The notes under the pieces were generated by a model. It had not been told where the DNA came from, made no database searches, and saw only the letters and a program-made list of their open reading frames with translations. Shown here piece by piece: positions 1-8,840 of a DNA stretch of 64,000 bases. The DNA comes from Palsa-504 sp050011155. GTDB lineage: Bacteria > Actinomycetota > Actinomycetes > Streptosporangiales > Streptosporangiaceae. How positions within the stretch are numbered: position 1 is the first letter of the stretch; every line of letters begins with the position of its first letter. The position numbers were made by a program, and so were the translations under genes. Location of the stretch: NCBI GenBank assembly GCA_050011155.1, contig JBEKJP010000028.1, positions 1-64,000 of the forward strand, given 5' to 3'.

Positions 1-304
1 GAAGGCCGGCCGCCGCCGGTTTCCGCGCTGGCGTATCAGCTGGACGCGGACCGTGCTGGCGCCGGCCCGCGGACGGTCTGTCGTGATCATCATCTCGGCC
101 CACCGGTCCGCCTGACACCGGCGCGAGCGACCGGACCAGGCGGCCGCGCGGTCCCCAGCAGGCCCGTTCGAGCTCGCCCGCCATCTGCCTGCCTGGATGC
201 TCAGCGCGGCCAGTAGCGGCGGGTAATGCCCGCTGGATAAGGTGATAGTCCGTCGAAACGGGCTAGTCAGCGCCGCGATGGTGGCGGGGGAGCGGAGATG
301 AGCC
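1..304. other. Upstream region, possible 3' end of a truncated gene
   Basis: One frame is open from base 2 to a TGA at 113-115 on the plus strand and could be the last 37 codons of a gene that starts outside the window, but it is Arg-rich and I recognise nothing in it. Bases 116-304 hold the leader of the LacI-type gene. An imperfect 7-base inverted repeat (AGTCCGT / ACGGGCT) lies near 248-265, and a GGGAGCGGAG ribosome binding site sits just before the start at 305. Confidence 0.3.
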
Positions 305-1339
305 ATGCCTGAGCGGCCGGCCACGCTGCGAGATGTCGCGGCCGAGGCCCGCGTCCATCCGGCCACGGCTTCTCGTGCGCTCAATCCCGAGACCCGCATC
401 TTGGTCAGCGAAGATACCGCCCGCCGGGTGTCTGAGGCCGCGGAGCGGCTCGGCTACCGGCCCAACCCGGTCGCCCGCAGCCTGCGGACCAGGCGTTCTC
501 ACACGGTCGGGGTGCTGATCCCCGACCTGAACAACCCCTTGTTCCCACCGATCGTGCGTGGCCTCGAGGATAAGCTGGCCGCGGCCGGATACGTCGCGCT
601 GATCGGCAATACCGACGCCGACGCCGACCGTGAGCGCACCTTGTTCGAGCAGATGCGGGCCCGCCACGTCGACGGGTTCGCGATGGCCACCGCCACGCTG
701 CACGACCAGCTGCTGGCCGATGCGGCGGAGGTGGGCGTCCCGGTCGTGCTGATGAACCGGCTGGCACCGGACTACAGCTTTCCCTCGGTCTCGGTCGACA
801 ACGAGCAGGGCGCGCGGATGGCGGTCAGCCACCTGGCCCGGCTCGGCCACACCCGGATCGCGCACATCGCGGGCCCGCAGGAGGCGTCCACCGGGCTGAG
901 CCGCCTGCGCGGGTTCCGGGACGGCATGGCCGCGTATGAGCTGAAGGTGGACGAGAGCCTGATCGTGTACGCCGCTAGGTACACGATCGAGGAGGGCACC
1001 CGCTGTTGCCGGGAACTGCTGGCGCGGTACCCGGGCTTCACGGCCGTGGCCGCCGCCAACGACATGCTGGCGGTGGGATGCTACACCGCGTTCGACGAGC
1101 GCTCGGTGCAGTGTCCCGACGACATCTCGCTGATCGGTTTCAACGACATGCCGTTCATCGACCGGCTCAAGCCCCCGCTCACCACGGTGCGCTTCCCGCA
1201 CTACCAGCTGGGTACCGAGGCGGCGCAGCTTCTGCTCGAGCGGATCAGCGGAGGCGAGGGGCCGGTCAAGATCCTCTACCTCGCGCCGGAGCTCGTCGTC
1301 CGCGGTTCGACCTCGACGCAGCAACCGATCGCCGTCTAG
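305..1339 (+). CDS. LacI-family transcriptional regulator
   Basis: A 344-residue protein of normal LacI length. The N-terminal helix-turn-helix is at about residues 7-27 (LRDVAAEARVHPATASRAL), followed by a hinge and a periplasmic-binding-type effector domain from about residue 62 (VGVLIPDLNNPLFPPI). ATG 305 is preceded by GGAGCGGAG. It points the same way as the dehydrogenase and Liv transport operon that begins 218 bases downstream. That gap holds LacI-like sites built on TGCAAACG, so this is probably the local repressor, with a ligand tied to the transported substrate. The ligand cannot be read from the sequence. Confidence 0.93.
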   Translation: MPERPATLRDVAAEARVHPATASRALNPETRILVSEDTARRVSEAAERLGYRPNPVARSLRTRRSHTVGVLIPDLNNPLFPPIVRGLEDKLAAAGYVALIGNTDADADRERTLFEQMRARHVDGFAMATATLHDQLLADAAEVGVPVVLMNRLAPDYSFPSVSVDNEQGARMAVSHLARLGHTRIAHIAGPQEASTGLSRLRGFRDGMAAYELKVDESLIVYAARYTIEEGTRCCRELLARYPGFTAVAAANDMLAVGCYTAFDERSVQCPDDISLIGFNDMPFIDRLKPPLTTVRFPHYQLGTEAAQLLLERISGGEGPVKILYLAPELVVRGSTSTQQPIAV

Positions 1340-1516
1340 CGAACGATTTCAGCTGACAGCTCCCCCATTCGTTTGCATTGACCTGCGCTAATCGCCGCCT
1401 GCCAGCAACGTCGCACATCCCCGGAGCAGCGGTCGCGCGGCCTTTGGTAACAGGTTGGGTATACGGCATTGACAAGGGCTCCGGTAGGGCACAATCTCGG
1501 TTGCAAACGATTGTGA
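1340..1516 (+). promoter_or_regulatory. Promoter and LacI-type operator sites for the Liv operon
   Basis: A -35 TTGACA lies at 1469-1474, with a weak -10 (CACAAT, 1490-1495) 15 bases later. Directly after it, at 1501-1516, is TTGCAAACGATTGTGA, close to the LacI-family palindrome TTGCAAACGTTTGCAA; the left half and central CG are exact. A second half-site, CGTTTGCA, is at 1370-1377, and a third weaker copy (GCGAACGATTTC) is at 1339-1350 beside the stop of the regulator. Sites flanking a promoter fit looping repression. This is inferred from family consensus. Confidence 0.6.
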
Positions 1517-1556
1517 CCAGAAGCCTGGACTGGTATCGAGGGAGGGATCTGGCGAC

Positions 1557-2504
1557 ATGACCGCACGCGATCACGCACATCGGCTCGGCTGGCTGGGCAC
1601 CGGCCGCATGGGCGTGGAGATGGGGCGCCGGCTTCTCTCGGCCGGCTGCGACCTCGCTGTTTTCAACCGCTCCATGAGCAAGGCGGAGCCGCTGACCAGG
1701 CTGGGCGCCAAGCCCGCGGCCACCGCCGCGGAACTGGCGGCCAGGGATATCGTCTTCATCACCGTCGGCTCGTCGGAGGATCTCGTCTCCGCGGTGCTGG
1801 GCCCGGGGGGGCTCATGTCCGGTACCGGAGCGGCGCCGGCGGTGCTCGTCGATTGCTCTACGGTCTCGGCCGAGGCCTCGGCCCGGGTGCGGGCGGAGAT
1901 CGCCGGCCGGGGGACCGCCCTGCTGGCCGCCCCGGTCATGGGTAATCCCAAGGTCGTGCGGGCCGGGAAGATGACCGCCGCGGTCTCCGGCCCGCGTGAC
2001 GCGTTCGACCTGGCGGAGCCGTACCTGACCATGCTGGGCCGCGGCGTCACCTACGTGGGTGACGGCGAGGAGGCCAGGACGGTCAAGCTCTGCCACAACC
2101 TCATCCTCGGCGTCGTGGCCCAGTCGCTCGCCGAGATCACCGTTCTCGCCGAAAAGAGCGGGATCACCCGGCAGGCGTTCCTCGACTGCCTGAACAAGAG
2201 CGTGATGGGTTCGCTGTTCACCGGCTACAAGACGCCGGCGTACGTGAACCTCGATTTCGAACCCACGTTCACCGCGACGCTGCTGCGCAAGGACTTCGAC
2301 CTTGGCCTGGCCGCGGCGCGGGAACACGAGGTGCCGATGCCGGTCGCCGCCGTGGTTCACCAGCTGATCCAGGGGCTGGTCGGTCGCGGGTACGGAGATT
2401 CGGACTTCGCCGCCCTCCTGCAGCAGCAGGCGGATTCCGCGGGCCTGGTGCTCGTGAGCGAGCACGCGGAGATCTCCGACGGGCTCGGCACCAGCGATGA
2501 CTAA
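1557..2504 (+). CDS. NAD(P)-dependent beta-hydroxyacid dehydrogenase (3-hydroxyisobutyrate dehydrogenase family)
   Basis: A 315-residue two-domain dehydrogenase. The Rossmann motif GWLGTGRMG is at residues 11-19. The substrate-loop motifs are at about 99-104 (DCSTVS) and 125-140. Lys177 in the TVKLCHN segment matches the family's catalytic lysine. Members oxidise or reduce short beta-hydroxy acids such as 3-hydroxyisobutyrate, tartronate semialdehyde or succinic semialdehyde. The start has a GAGGGAGGG ribosome binding site. It is the first gene of an operon, 37 bases before the transporter binding protein, so it probably acts on the imported compound or a derivative. The exact substrate is unknown. 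Confidence 0.88.
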   Translation: MTARDHAHRLGWLGTGRMGVEMGRRLLSAGCDLAVFNRSMSKAEPLTRLGAKPAATAAELAARDIVFITVGSSEDLVSAVLGPGGLMSGTGAAPAVLVDCSTVSAEASARVRAEIAGRGTALLAAPVMGNPKVVRAGKMTAAVSGPRDAFDLAEPYLTMLGRGVTYVGDGEEARTVKLCHNLILGVVAQSLAEITVLAEKSGITRQAFLDCLNKSVMGSLFTGYKTPAYVNLDFEPTFTATLLRKDFDLGLAAAREHEVPMPVAAVVHQLIQGLVGRGYGDSDFAALLQQQADSAGLVLVSEHAEISDGLGTSDD

Positions 2505-2541
2505 TCCGTGATGAATCCGAACGAGGAAGGAGGCACCGGGC

Positions 2542-3840
2542 GTGAAACCCCCCCTCCCCGGGCTCTCCAAGAACGGCCTCGCCCTGAGCGCGGTAGCGGT
2601 CCTGTCAGTCGGCGTCTTGGCCGCCTGCAGCAGCAGTGGCAACAGCACCTCGAGTACCAGTGCCAGCGCCAGTTCAAGTCCGAGCACCAAGACACCCATC
2701 GTTATCGGCGCGTCGCTGTCGCTGACCGGCGACTTCTCCGCTGACGGCCAGGCCTTCCAGCGCGGCTACCAGTTGTGGGAACACGACGTGAACGCGCACG
2801 GCGGCCTGCTCGGCCGCCAGGTCGAGCTCAAGATCCTCAACGACAACAGCTCGCCCACCCAGGTGCAGACCAACTACCAGACGCTGTTCTCCTCCGACAA
2901 GGTGGACCTCGCCTTCGGGCCGTTCTCCTCACTGCTGACCACGCCGTCGGCCTCGGTCGCGGCCCGGTACGGCTATGCCCTGATCGAGGGAGCGGGCGGA
3001 GCGCCCACGGTGTTCGCCAGCCCGGCCAACCAGTCGGCGCACAACGTGTTCGACGTCAGCCTGCCGATCGAGGATGAGCTGATCCCGTTCGTCAACTGGG
3101 TCGCCTCGCTGCCGGCCAGCCAGCGGCCGAAGACGGCGGCCTACCCGATGGCGGACGACCCGTTCGCCGACCCTCCGGTCCAGCTCGCCCAGAAGAAGCT
3201 GCAGGCGCTCGGGGTGAAGACGGTGTACTCCAAGATCTTCCCCGAAGAGCCGGCCTCCTATAAGCCCGCCGCCGACCAGGTGGCGGCCACCGGCGCGCAG
3301 GCCGTACTGCTCGGATCCACCGACGTTCCGACCGTGGCGGCGTTCATGCAGGCGTTCGAGCAGCAGCACTACACCCCCAAGCTGTTCATCTGCGCGGCCG
3401 GTCCGGACCAGGGCGCCGCGTTCACCTCCGCGGTGGGCAAGGGCAACGCCACCGGGATGATGGTGCCCGACGGCTGGTACCCGGGGTACGCGAACGCGAC
3501 CAGCCAGCAGATGGTCCAGGAGTACGTGGCCAAGTACGGCGGGACCGCGTCAGACGTCAACGCGGACGTCGCCGAGGCCTACTCGGTCGGGCAGGTCACG
3601 GCCGCGGCGGTGACCGCCACCAAGGGCACCGACAACAAGGCGATCATCAGCTACCTGCACAGCGGCACGACGCTCAGCACGGTGCAGGGGCCGGTGAAGT
3701 TCGACGCGCAAGGCGAGAACGGCGCCGCCGCGGCGTTCGTTTTCCAGTGGCAGCAGGACACCACGTTCAAGCAGGTCCTCCCGGTCGGCGCGTCCGGCTC
3801 GGTGTCGATCCTCGCCACCAAGCCGAACTGGGCTAGCTAA
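2542..3840 (+). CDS. Liv-type ABC transporter substrate-binding lipoprotein
   Basis: 432 residues starting at GTG after a strong GGAAGGAGG site. A lipoprotein signal peptide ends in the lipobox LAAC with Cys29 as the lipidation site, followed by a Ser/Thr-rich linker to about residue 50. A type I periplasmic binding fold (PF13458-like; IVIGASLSLTGDFSADG) then runs to the end. It lies outside the membrane and delivers ligand to the two permeases encoded next. Such proteins bind branched-chain amino acids, amides, urea or small aromatic acids. The adjacent dehydrogenase hints at a hydroxy acid or amino acid derivative, but this is inference. Confidence 0.92.
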   Translation: MKPPLPGLSKNGLALSAVAVLSVGVLAACSSSGNSTSSTSASASSSPSTKTPIVIGASLSLTGDFSADGQAFQRGYQLWEHDVNAHGGLLGRQVELKILNDNSSPTQVQTNYQTLFSSDKVDLAFGPFSSLLTTPSASVAARYGYALIEGAGGAPTVFASPANQSAHNVFDVSLPIEDELIPFVNWVASLPASQRPKTAAYPMADDPFADPPVQLAQKKLQALGVKTVYSKIFPEEPASYKPAADQVAATGAQAVLLGSTDVPTVAAFMQAFEQQHYTPKLFICAAGPDQGAAFTSAVGKGNATGMMVPDGWYPGYANATSQQMVQEYVAKYGGTASDVNADVAEAYSVGQVTAAAVTATKGTDNKAIISYLHSGTTLSTVQGPVKFDAQGENGAAAAFVFQWQQDTTFKQVLPVGASGSVSILATKPNWAS

Positions 3841-3843
3841 CAG

Positions 3844-4722
3844 ATGGCACGTCAGATCTACCAGGCCATCGCCGATGGCATCCTCGTCGGTGGCGTCTAC
3901 GCCCTGATGGCCGTCGGCCTGACGCTGATCTTCGGCGTGCTCGACATCATCAACATCGCCCAGGGTGTCCTGGTCATCCTGGGCGCTTACCTCAGCTACC
4001 AGCTGTCCGTGCACCTGCACCTCGACCTGTTCCTCGGGCTGCTGATCACCATGCCGGTGATGTTCGTGATCGGCGTCGTCATCCAGTGGGCGTTCATCCG
4101 GCGGCTCCGCGGCCGCGAGCGGACGTCCATGACGCTGCTGGTCAGCTACGCGGTCGCGCTGATCATCGAGGGAATCCTCTACAAGGTCTACGGGGCCGAT
4201 GACAGGCAGCTCAGCGCCTCGTATGTGCAGTCCAGCGTGCGCCTGTTCGGCTTCTACCTATCCGACATCTACCTGTACGGGTTCGCGCTGGCGGTGGCGC
4301 TTGTCGTGGCCCTGTACGCGTTGCTCTACCGGACCGGTTTCGGACGCAGCGTGCGGGCCACGATGCAGGACGAGACGGCGGCGCGGCTCATCGGCATCGA
4401 CGTGAACCGCGTCGCCGCCGTCACCTTCGGCGTCGGGGTCGCGGTCACCGCGGCCGGCGGCATGGTGTACGGCGCCACCAACAGCTTCAACCCGAACAGC
4501 GGCTACGACCTGATCTCGCGGCTGCTCGCGATCATCATCCTCGGCGGCCTGGGCAGCATCGGCGGCGCGCTGCTCGCGTCGGTCTTCATGCTCACGGTGG
4601 AGTCGCTGGTCGACATCTGGTCCCCGCAATGGGCCATCGTCGTGTTCTACGCCGCCCTGGTACTCGTGCTGGTGATCCGCCCGACCGGCTTCTTCGGCCG
4701 CCCGCCGGCCCGGGCCCAGTAA
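3844..4722 (+). CDS. livH: Branched-chain-amino-acid-type ABC transporter permease LivH
   Basis: 292 residues with about eight hydrophobic segments and the typical LivH opening (IADGILVGGVYALMAVGLTL). The cytoplasmic coupling loop is near residue 185 (RATMQDETAARLIGIDV). It starts 3 bases after the binding-protein stop. Its own stop overlaps the LivM start in TAATG, so translation is coupled. It is one of the two membrane halves of the Liv transporter. Confidence 0.93.
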   Translation: MARQIYQAIADGILVGGVYALMAVGLTLIFGVLDIINIAQGVLVILGAYLSYQLSVHLHLDLFLGLLITMPVMFVIGVVIQWAFIRRLRGRERTSMTLLVSYAVALIIEGILYKVYGADDRQLSASYVQSSVRLFGFYLSDIYLYGFALAVALVVALYALLYRTGFGRSVRATMQDETAARLIGIDVNRVAAVTFGVGVAVTAAGGMVYGATNSFNPNSGYDLISRLLAIIILGGLGSIGGALLASVFMLTVESLVDIWSPQWAIVVFYAALVLVLVIRPTGFFGRPPARAQ

Positions 4723-5849
4723 TGGGACCAGTAATGGGCACAGTGACGGGCGGGGCAACGGGCCGCCGACGCGGGCTCGCCGGGCTGGCACTGGTCCTCC
4801 TGGCGCTGGCGACCGTCGCGTTCCCGCTGGTGTTCAGCAGCCCGGTCGTGACGAACTACGCGATCTACGCGCTGATCTTCGTGGCCGTCGGCTCCGCCTG
4901 GAACATGTTCTCCGGCTTTTCCGGCTACATATCGCTCGGTCACGCGGTGTTCTTCGGCAGCGGTGCCTACACCGTCGGCATCGCGGCCAGGGACTGGCAT
5001 GTCAACGGCGTCGCCGTGTTCGCCTTGCTGCCGCTGGCCGCGGTGGTGGGGGCGGTGATCGCGGTCCCGTTCGGCCTGGTGGCGCTGCGGGTACGCAGGC
5101 ACACGTTCATCGTGATCACCATCGCGGTGTTCTTCATCTTCCAGCTGATGGCCGCCAACTTCTCCTTTACCGGCGGCACCTCGGGAGTCTCGGCGCCGTT
5201 CCTGCCGTGGACGCCGGTGAGTTTCAACGACCACTTCTACTACATCACGCTCGGCTGCGCCGCGGTCGCGATCGCCGTGGCCGCGGGCGTCCGGCGGTCC
5301 CGGTTCGGCCTGCAGCTCCGGGCGATCAGGGACGACGAAGACCGGGCGCGCGGGCTGGGCGTGCAGACCATGCGGGTCAAGCTGACCGCGTTCGTGCTGT
5401 CGGCGACGGTCGCGGGGCTAGTCGGCGGGGTGTGGTTCCTTTACCTCACCCAGGTCCAGCCGCCCTCGGGGTTCGATCCGCTGTTCGACCTGTCGCTGGT
5501 GCTGATGTCCTTCCTCGGCGGCCTCGGGACAGTCAGCGGCCCGGTGCTCGGCGCGCTCATCGTCGAGCCGGGACAGCTCTACCTGACGATCACGTACACC
5601 AACGGCTACGTCAGCGAGATCCTGCTCGGCGCGCTGCTCCTGGTCGTCGTGCTCTTCGTGCCACGAGGCCTCATCCCCACCGCCGGCGAGTGGATCAAAA
5701 AGATACAGACCAGAGGGCGTCCAGCGGTATCTCCCGCGAGCCAAAGGCCGCCGGCCCTGTCTGGACTGAGGAGCGAGGAGCTTGCGACGAGCGACGAGGG
5801 AAGACAGGGCCTCAAGGGCGGCCGGAGGCGAGCGGGAGAGGAAATATGA
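4722..5849 (+). CDS. livM: Branched-chain-amino-acid-type ABC transporter permease LivM
   Basis: 375 residues from ATG 4722, which overlaps the LivH stop; ATG 4734 is an alternative. The membrane core (residues 20 to about 320) holds the LivM features SGYISLGHAVFFGSGAY and the coupling loop RAIRDDEDRARGLGV. The last 45 or so residues after WIKKIQ form a charged, low-complexity tail unlike the usual LivM end; they are encoded by a repeat-like stretch around 5760-5830. The TGA overlaps the ATG of livG in ATGA. Confidence 0.9.
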   Translation: MGPVMGTVTGGATGRRRGLAGLALVLLALATVAFPLVFSSPVVTNYAIYALIFVAVGSAWNMFSGFSGYISLGHAVFFGSGAYTVGIAARDWHVNGVAVFALLPLAAVVGAVIAVPFGLVALRVRRHTFIVITIAVFFIFQLMAANFSFTGGTSGVSAPFLPWTPVSFNDHFYYITLGCAAVAIAVAAGVRRSRFGLQLRAIRDDEDRARGLGVQTMRVKLTAFVLSATVAGLVGGVWFLYLTQVQPPSGFDPLFDLSLVLMSFLGGLGTVSGPVLGALIVEPGQLYLTITYTNGYVSEILLGALLLVVVLFVPRGLIPTAGEWIKKIQTRGRPAVSPASQRPPALSGLRSEELATSDEGRQGLKGGRRRAGEEI

Positions 5850-6616
5850 CAGCACTGCTGCGCACTGAGGGGGTGCGCAAGGCGTACGGCGGCGTGCACG
5901 CCCTCGACTCCTGCACGATCGAGGTCGACGAGGGTTCTGTGGCCGGCCTGATCGGGCCGAACGGGTCCGGTAAGACCACCCTGTTCAACGTCATCACCGG
6001 GTACGCGAAGGCCGACGGGGGACAGGTCTACCTGGGGGATCGGCAGATCACCAACGTCACCCCGGACCGGGTGTTCGCCCTCGGTATCGGCCGGACCTTC
6101 CAGCTGACCAGGATCTTCGCCAGCCTCACCGTGCTGGAGAACATGCTGGTCGCCTCGCCGAACGGGCGGGCCGCGGCGCGCAGGCGCGCGATGGAGCAAC
6201 TGGAGTTCGTTGGCATCGACGGGCACCACGCCGAGCTAGCGGGCACGCTCTCCTACGGTCAGCGCAAGCTGCTGGAACTGGCCTACGTGCTGGTCGCGGA
6301 GCCTGCCATCATCCTGCTCGACGAGCCGGCCGGCGGCGTCAACCTCTCGCTGGTCAACACCATCGCCGACCGGATCAGGGAGCTGAACGCGGGCGGCAAG
6401 ACCTTCCTGATCGTCGAGCACAACATGGAGTTCGTGATGGGGCTGTGCGACCGGGTCACGGTGCTCGACTCGGGCTCGGTGGTGGCCGCCGGGCCGCCCG
6501 CCATCATCAGGACCGACCGCCGGGTACTCGACGCCTACCTCGGCGAAGACCTCGCCGACGACGACCCGCCTCCGCCGGAGCCAGGGGAGCCGGAGCAGCC
6601 AGGGGAGCAGCCATGA
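5846..6616 (+). CDS. livG: Liv-type ABC transporter ATP-binding protein LivG
   Basis: 256 residues starting at ATG 5846, coupled to livM by ATGA and preceded by GAGAGG. It has Walker A GPNGSGKTT at 37-45, a LivG-type signature LSYGQRKLLE, Walker B IILLDEPAGGVN and a switch His in IVEHNMEFV. The C-terminal 20 residues are acidic and proline-rich (PPPPEPGEPEQPGEQ). It is one of the two ATPases of the transporter encoded by this operon. Confidence 0.94.
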   Translation: MTALLRTEGVRKAYGGVHALDSCTIEVDEGSVAGLIGPNGSGKTTLFNVITGYAKADGGQVYLGDRQITNVTPDRVFALGIGRTFQLTRIFASLTVLENMLVASPNGRAAARRRAMEQLEFVGIDGHHAELAGTLSYGQRKLLELAYVLVAEPAIILLDEPAGGVNLSLVNTIADRIRELNAGGKTFLIVEHNMEFVMGLCDRVTVLDSGSVVAAGPPAIIRTDRRVLDAYLGEDLADDDPPPPEPGEPEQPGEQP

Positions 6617-7395
6617 CCGCGCCGGCCGGCGAAGGGCGGGCACCGGAGGGCGGGGCGGGTACCCAGCCCCGTTCGGTGCTAAAAATTACGGACCTGGTGG
6701 CGGGCTACGGCGGCGGCGACGTGCTGCGCGGGGTCTCGCTGCAGGTGCCCGAGGGCGGCATCACCTGCGTTGTCGGGCCGAACGGGGCGGGCAAGTCCAC
6801 TCTCCTGTCGGCGGTCAGCGGGCTGCTGCGGCCGCGCCTCGGCTCGATCGAGCTGGACGGCCACGACATCGCCGGGCTGCCGCCGCGCCAGGTCCTGCGC
6901 CGGGGGGTGGTTCAGGTGCCGCAGAACCACAGCCTGTTCCGCGACATGACGGTACGGGAGAACATCGAGCTCGGCGGCTATATCCTGGCCGACCGGGCGC
7001 TGACCGCGCGCCGGACGGCGGCGGTGTTCGACACGTTCCCCGACATCGCCGGATGGGCCGGGAAGAAGGCGGGCAGCCTGTCCGGCGGCCAGCAGCGGCT
7101 GGTAGAGTTCGCGCGCGCGCTGATGCTCGAGCCCCGGCTGCTGCTGCTGGACGAGCCGTCGATGGGACTGGCGCCCCGGACCCTGCGGACCGTGTTCGAC
7201 GCGATCAGGCAGATGAGCGCGGCCGGGGTGACGATCCTGCTGGTCGAGCAGAACGCCCGGGCTGGCCTGCGGCTGTCCAGCCACGGCGTGGTGATGGAGA
7301 GCGGCCAGGTGCGGCTGTCAGGGACCGGGCGCGAGGTCCTCGAGAACCCCGAGATCGGCGCGCTCTACCTCGGGGGCGCCGTCGGCTCAGGCTGA
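6613..7395 (+). CDS. livF: Liv-type ABC transporter ATP-binding protein LivF
   Basis: 260 residues from ATG 6613, overlapping the livG stop (ATGA). The first 20 residues are a variable extension. Walker A GPNGAGKST is at 55-63, the signature is LSGGQQRLVEFARAL and Walker B is LLLLDEPSMGLAP. It ends the operon that began at 1557; the next gene converges on it 23 bases away. Confidence 0.94.
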   Translation: MTAPAGEGRAPEGGAGTQPRSVLKITDLVAGYGGGDVLRGVSLQVPEGGITCVVGPNGAGKSTLLSAVSGLLRPRLGSIELDGHDIAGLPPRQVLRRGVVQVPQNHSLFRDMTVRENIELGGYILADRALTARRTAAVFDTFPDIAGWAGKKAGSLSGGQQRLVEFARALMLEPRLLLLDEPSMGLAPRTLRTVFDAIRQMSAAGVTILLVEQNARAGLRLSSHGVVMESGQVRLSGTGREVLENPEIGALYLGGAVGSG

Positions 7396-7418
7396 GACCG
7401 GGCCGGGTCCGGGGCCGG

Positions 7419-8081
7419 CTAGTACCGCTTGCGGGCCAGGGTCAGCCCGTCGCCGATCGGGACCATGACCAGGTCCACCCGGTCGTCGGCCGCGGCATGG
7501 TCGTTGAAGTCCCTGACCGCGATCACCAGCGGATTGTCGTTGCCCGCGTCGATCACCCGGCCGTGCGAGAACGTGTTGTCGACCATGATCAGGCCGCCCG
7601 GCCGCACCCGCGGCACGATCTCGCGCCAGTAGCCGAGGTAGCCGCCCTTGTCGGCGTCGATGAACGCGACGTCGAAAAGCTCTTGCTCCGGCAGCGCGCG
7701 CAGGGTGTCGATGGCCGGGCCGAGCCGCAGCTCGATCCGGTCGGCCAGACCCGCCTTCTCCCAGTACTTCCTGGCCACGGCGGTCCATTCCTCGCTGATG
7801 TCGCAGCACAGCAGCTGGCCGCCGGCGGCCAGGCCACGGGCGATACAGATCGACGAGTAACCGGTGAAGGTGCCGATCTCGATGGCCGACGCGGCCCCGG
7901 TGAGCTGGACCAGCAGCGTCATCAGCGTGCCCTGCTCCGGCGGGATGGCCAGGCCGGTCTCGAACGGGAACAGGTCCGCCGTCTCGTTCGCCAGCTCCCG
8001 CAGGACGGCGTCCGGCGGGCTGCTGTGCGCGGTGAGGTACGCGTTGAGATGAAGGCTGATCTGCTCGCTGCGCTGTGCCAT
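7419..8081 (-). CDS. Class I SAM-dependent O-methyltransferase
   Basis: 220 residues, the usual size of the caffeoyl-CoA/catechol O-methyltransferase family (PF01596). The SAM-binding motif AIEIGTFTGYSSICIAR lies near residue 65. The acidic DISEEW follows, and the metal/catalytic segment DVAFIDADKGGY is at about 137. The motif IMVDNTFSHGRV matches the family's metal-binding DN. It methylates a hydroxyl on a small, usually aromatic, acceptor that cannot be predicted here. The gene converges on livF and stands alone; a GC-rich 23-base spacer separates them. Confidence 0.9.
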   Translation of the reverse strand: MAQRSEQISLHLNAYLTAHSSPPDAVLRELANETADLFPFETGLAIPPEQGTLMTLLVQLTGAASAIEIGTFTGYSSICIARGLAAGGQLLCCDISEEWTAVARKYWEKAGLADRIELRLGPAIDTLRALPEQELFDVAFIDADKGGYLGYWREIVPRVRPGGLIMVDNTFSHGRVIDAGNDNPLVIAVRDFNDHAAADDRVDLVMVPIGDGLTLARKRY

Positions 8082-8186
8082 GGGACAACGCTATCGGCAT
8101 CAGCCGCCGGTTAGCGAGGCGGACACCCTATTATCTAGATTACCGATCAGATAAAGAGGGTTCTGGCTACGGCCGGGCCGCACCAT

Positions 8187-8244
8187 AGGTACCGGTCCCT
8201 CGCGCGGTCCCGGGCCGCCGCAACCACGGCAATGCTCCATCGTC
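8187..8244 (+). repeat. Dispersed 58-base repeat, copy 1
   Basis: It matches 45344-45401 almost base for base, from AGGTACCGGTCC to CTCCATCGTC, with one single-base insertion and one single-base deletion. The second copy continues into a hairpin; this copy does not. Both lie in non-coding DNA. Confidence 0.8.
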
Positions 8245-8721
8245 CTTGTCCTGTGAGCGTGGCCAGGCGGCGGAGGGGCCAGGCGGCGGACGCCGGCCGC
8301 GGGCCGGGTAGTTATGTTTCCGCGTCAAGCTAATTTGTGAACGCTCAGACGCGCACGGAAACTACATTTAACGGTCCAATTCCTTACCGGTGAGTAGATC
8401 TAGGCCCGGGCAAACTGTCAACTGCCGAATCGCGGGAAAGATCAACATCTGCGATCTTGTGATTAAGGGGACACGCGCGACATAAGGCGAAATATGGAGA
8501 AGGCATGGTCTATGCTGAGTCATGCTCCGGTAGTGATGAGGCGTGACTTGCCGCTAGCTACCTCGGAGTCACGCGAGGAGTAATCGTCTAACTACTACTT
8601 CTCCGGTTGAAACTGAGACGAATATTCCCAATGGGGTAGCGCGCCACGGGTGGTACGGACACTATTGCTTCTGGCCGTCTGTCGCGCATTTGCGCGTTCG
8701 GACGGTCATCGCATTGACGAG

Positions 8722-8753
8722 AGGCAGCCTGCCGGGGGCACGGAAGGCTGCCT
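8722..8753 (+). terminator. Terminator-like or attenuator hairpin
   Basis: AGGCAGCCT and AGGCTGCCT form a perfect 9-base stem with a 14-base G-rich loop, followed by TTA. It lies 36 bases before the 16-codon ORF, so it could end an upstream small RNA or attenuate the downstream pair. Confidence 0.55.
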
Positions 8754-8789
8754 TTACGCCACGGGCACTTCACAGAAGGGATTGCCGTA

Positions 8790-8840
8790 ATGACGACACC
8801 GGGCGGTTGGGGCGCTGCCGGTGATCCGGGCGGCGCATGA
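8790..8840 (+). CDS. 16-codon ORF overlapping the next gene
   Basis: The ORF ATG 8790 to TGA 8840 encodes a Gly-rich 16-residue peptide beginning MTTPGGWGAAGDP. An AGAAGGGA ribosome-binding-like site lies about 10 bases upstream, better than anything before the next gene. Its TGA overlaps that gene's start in ATGA, the arrangement used for translational coupling. It may be a leader peptide, or the two ORFs may be one gene broken by a frameshift. Confidence 0.4.
   Translation: MTTPGGWGAAGDPGGA

Larger units (their letters stand above)
8082..8789. other. Long intergenic region with hairpins and a dispersed repeat
   Basis: There is no convincing protein gene here. Bases 8187-8244 are a copy of a repeat also found at 45344. 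From 8320 the base composition drops, with AT-rich patches. Three inverted repeats follow: GCGTGACT/AGTCACGC (8541-8574), CCGTC...GACGG enclosing CGCGCA-TT-TGCGCG (8675-8705), and AGGCAGCCT/AGGCTGCCT (8722-8753). Spaced hairpins that end in a terminator-like stem, just before two coupled small ORFs, suggest a structured leader or small RNA. I do not recognise a known RNA family. Confidence 0.5.
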
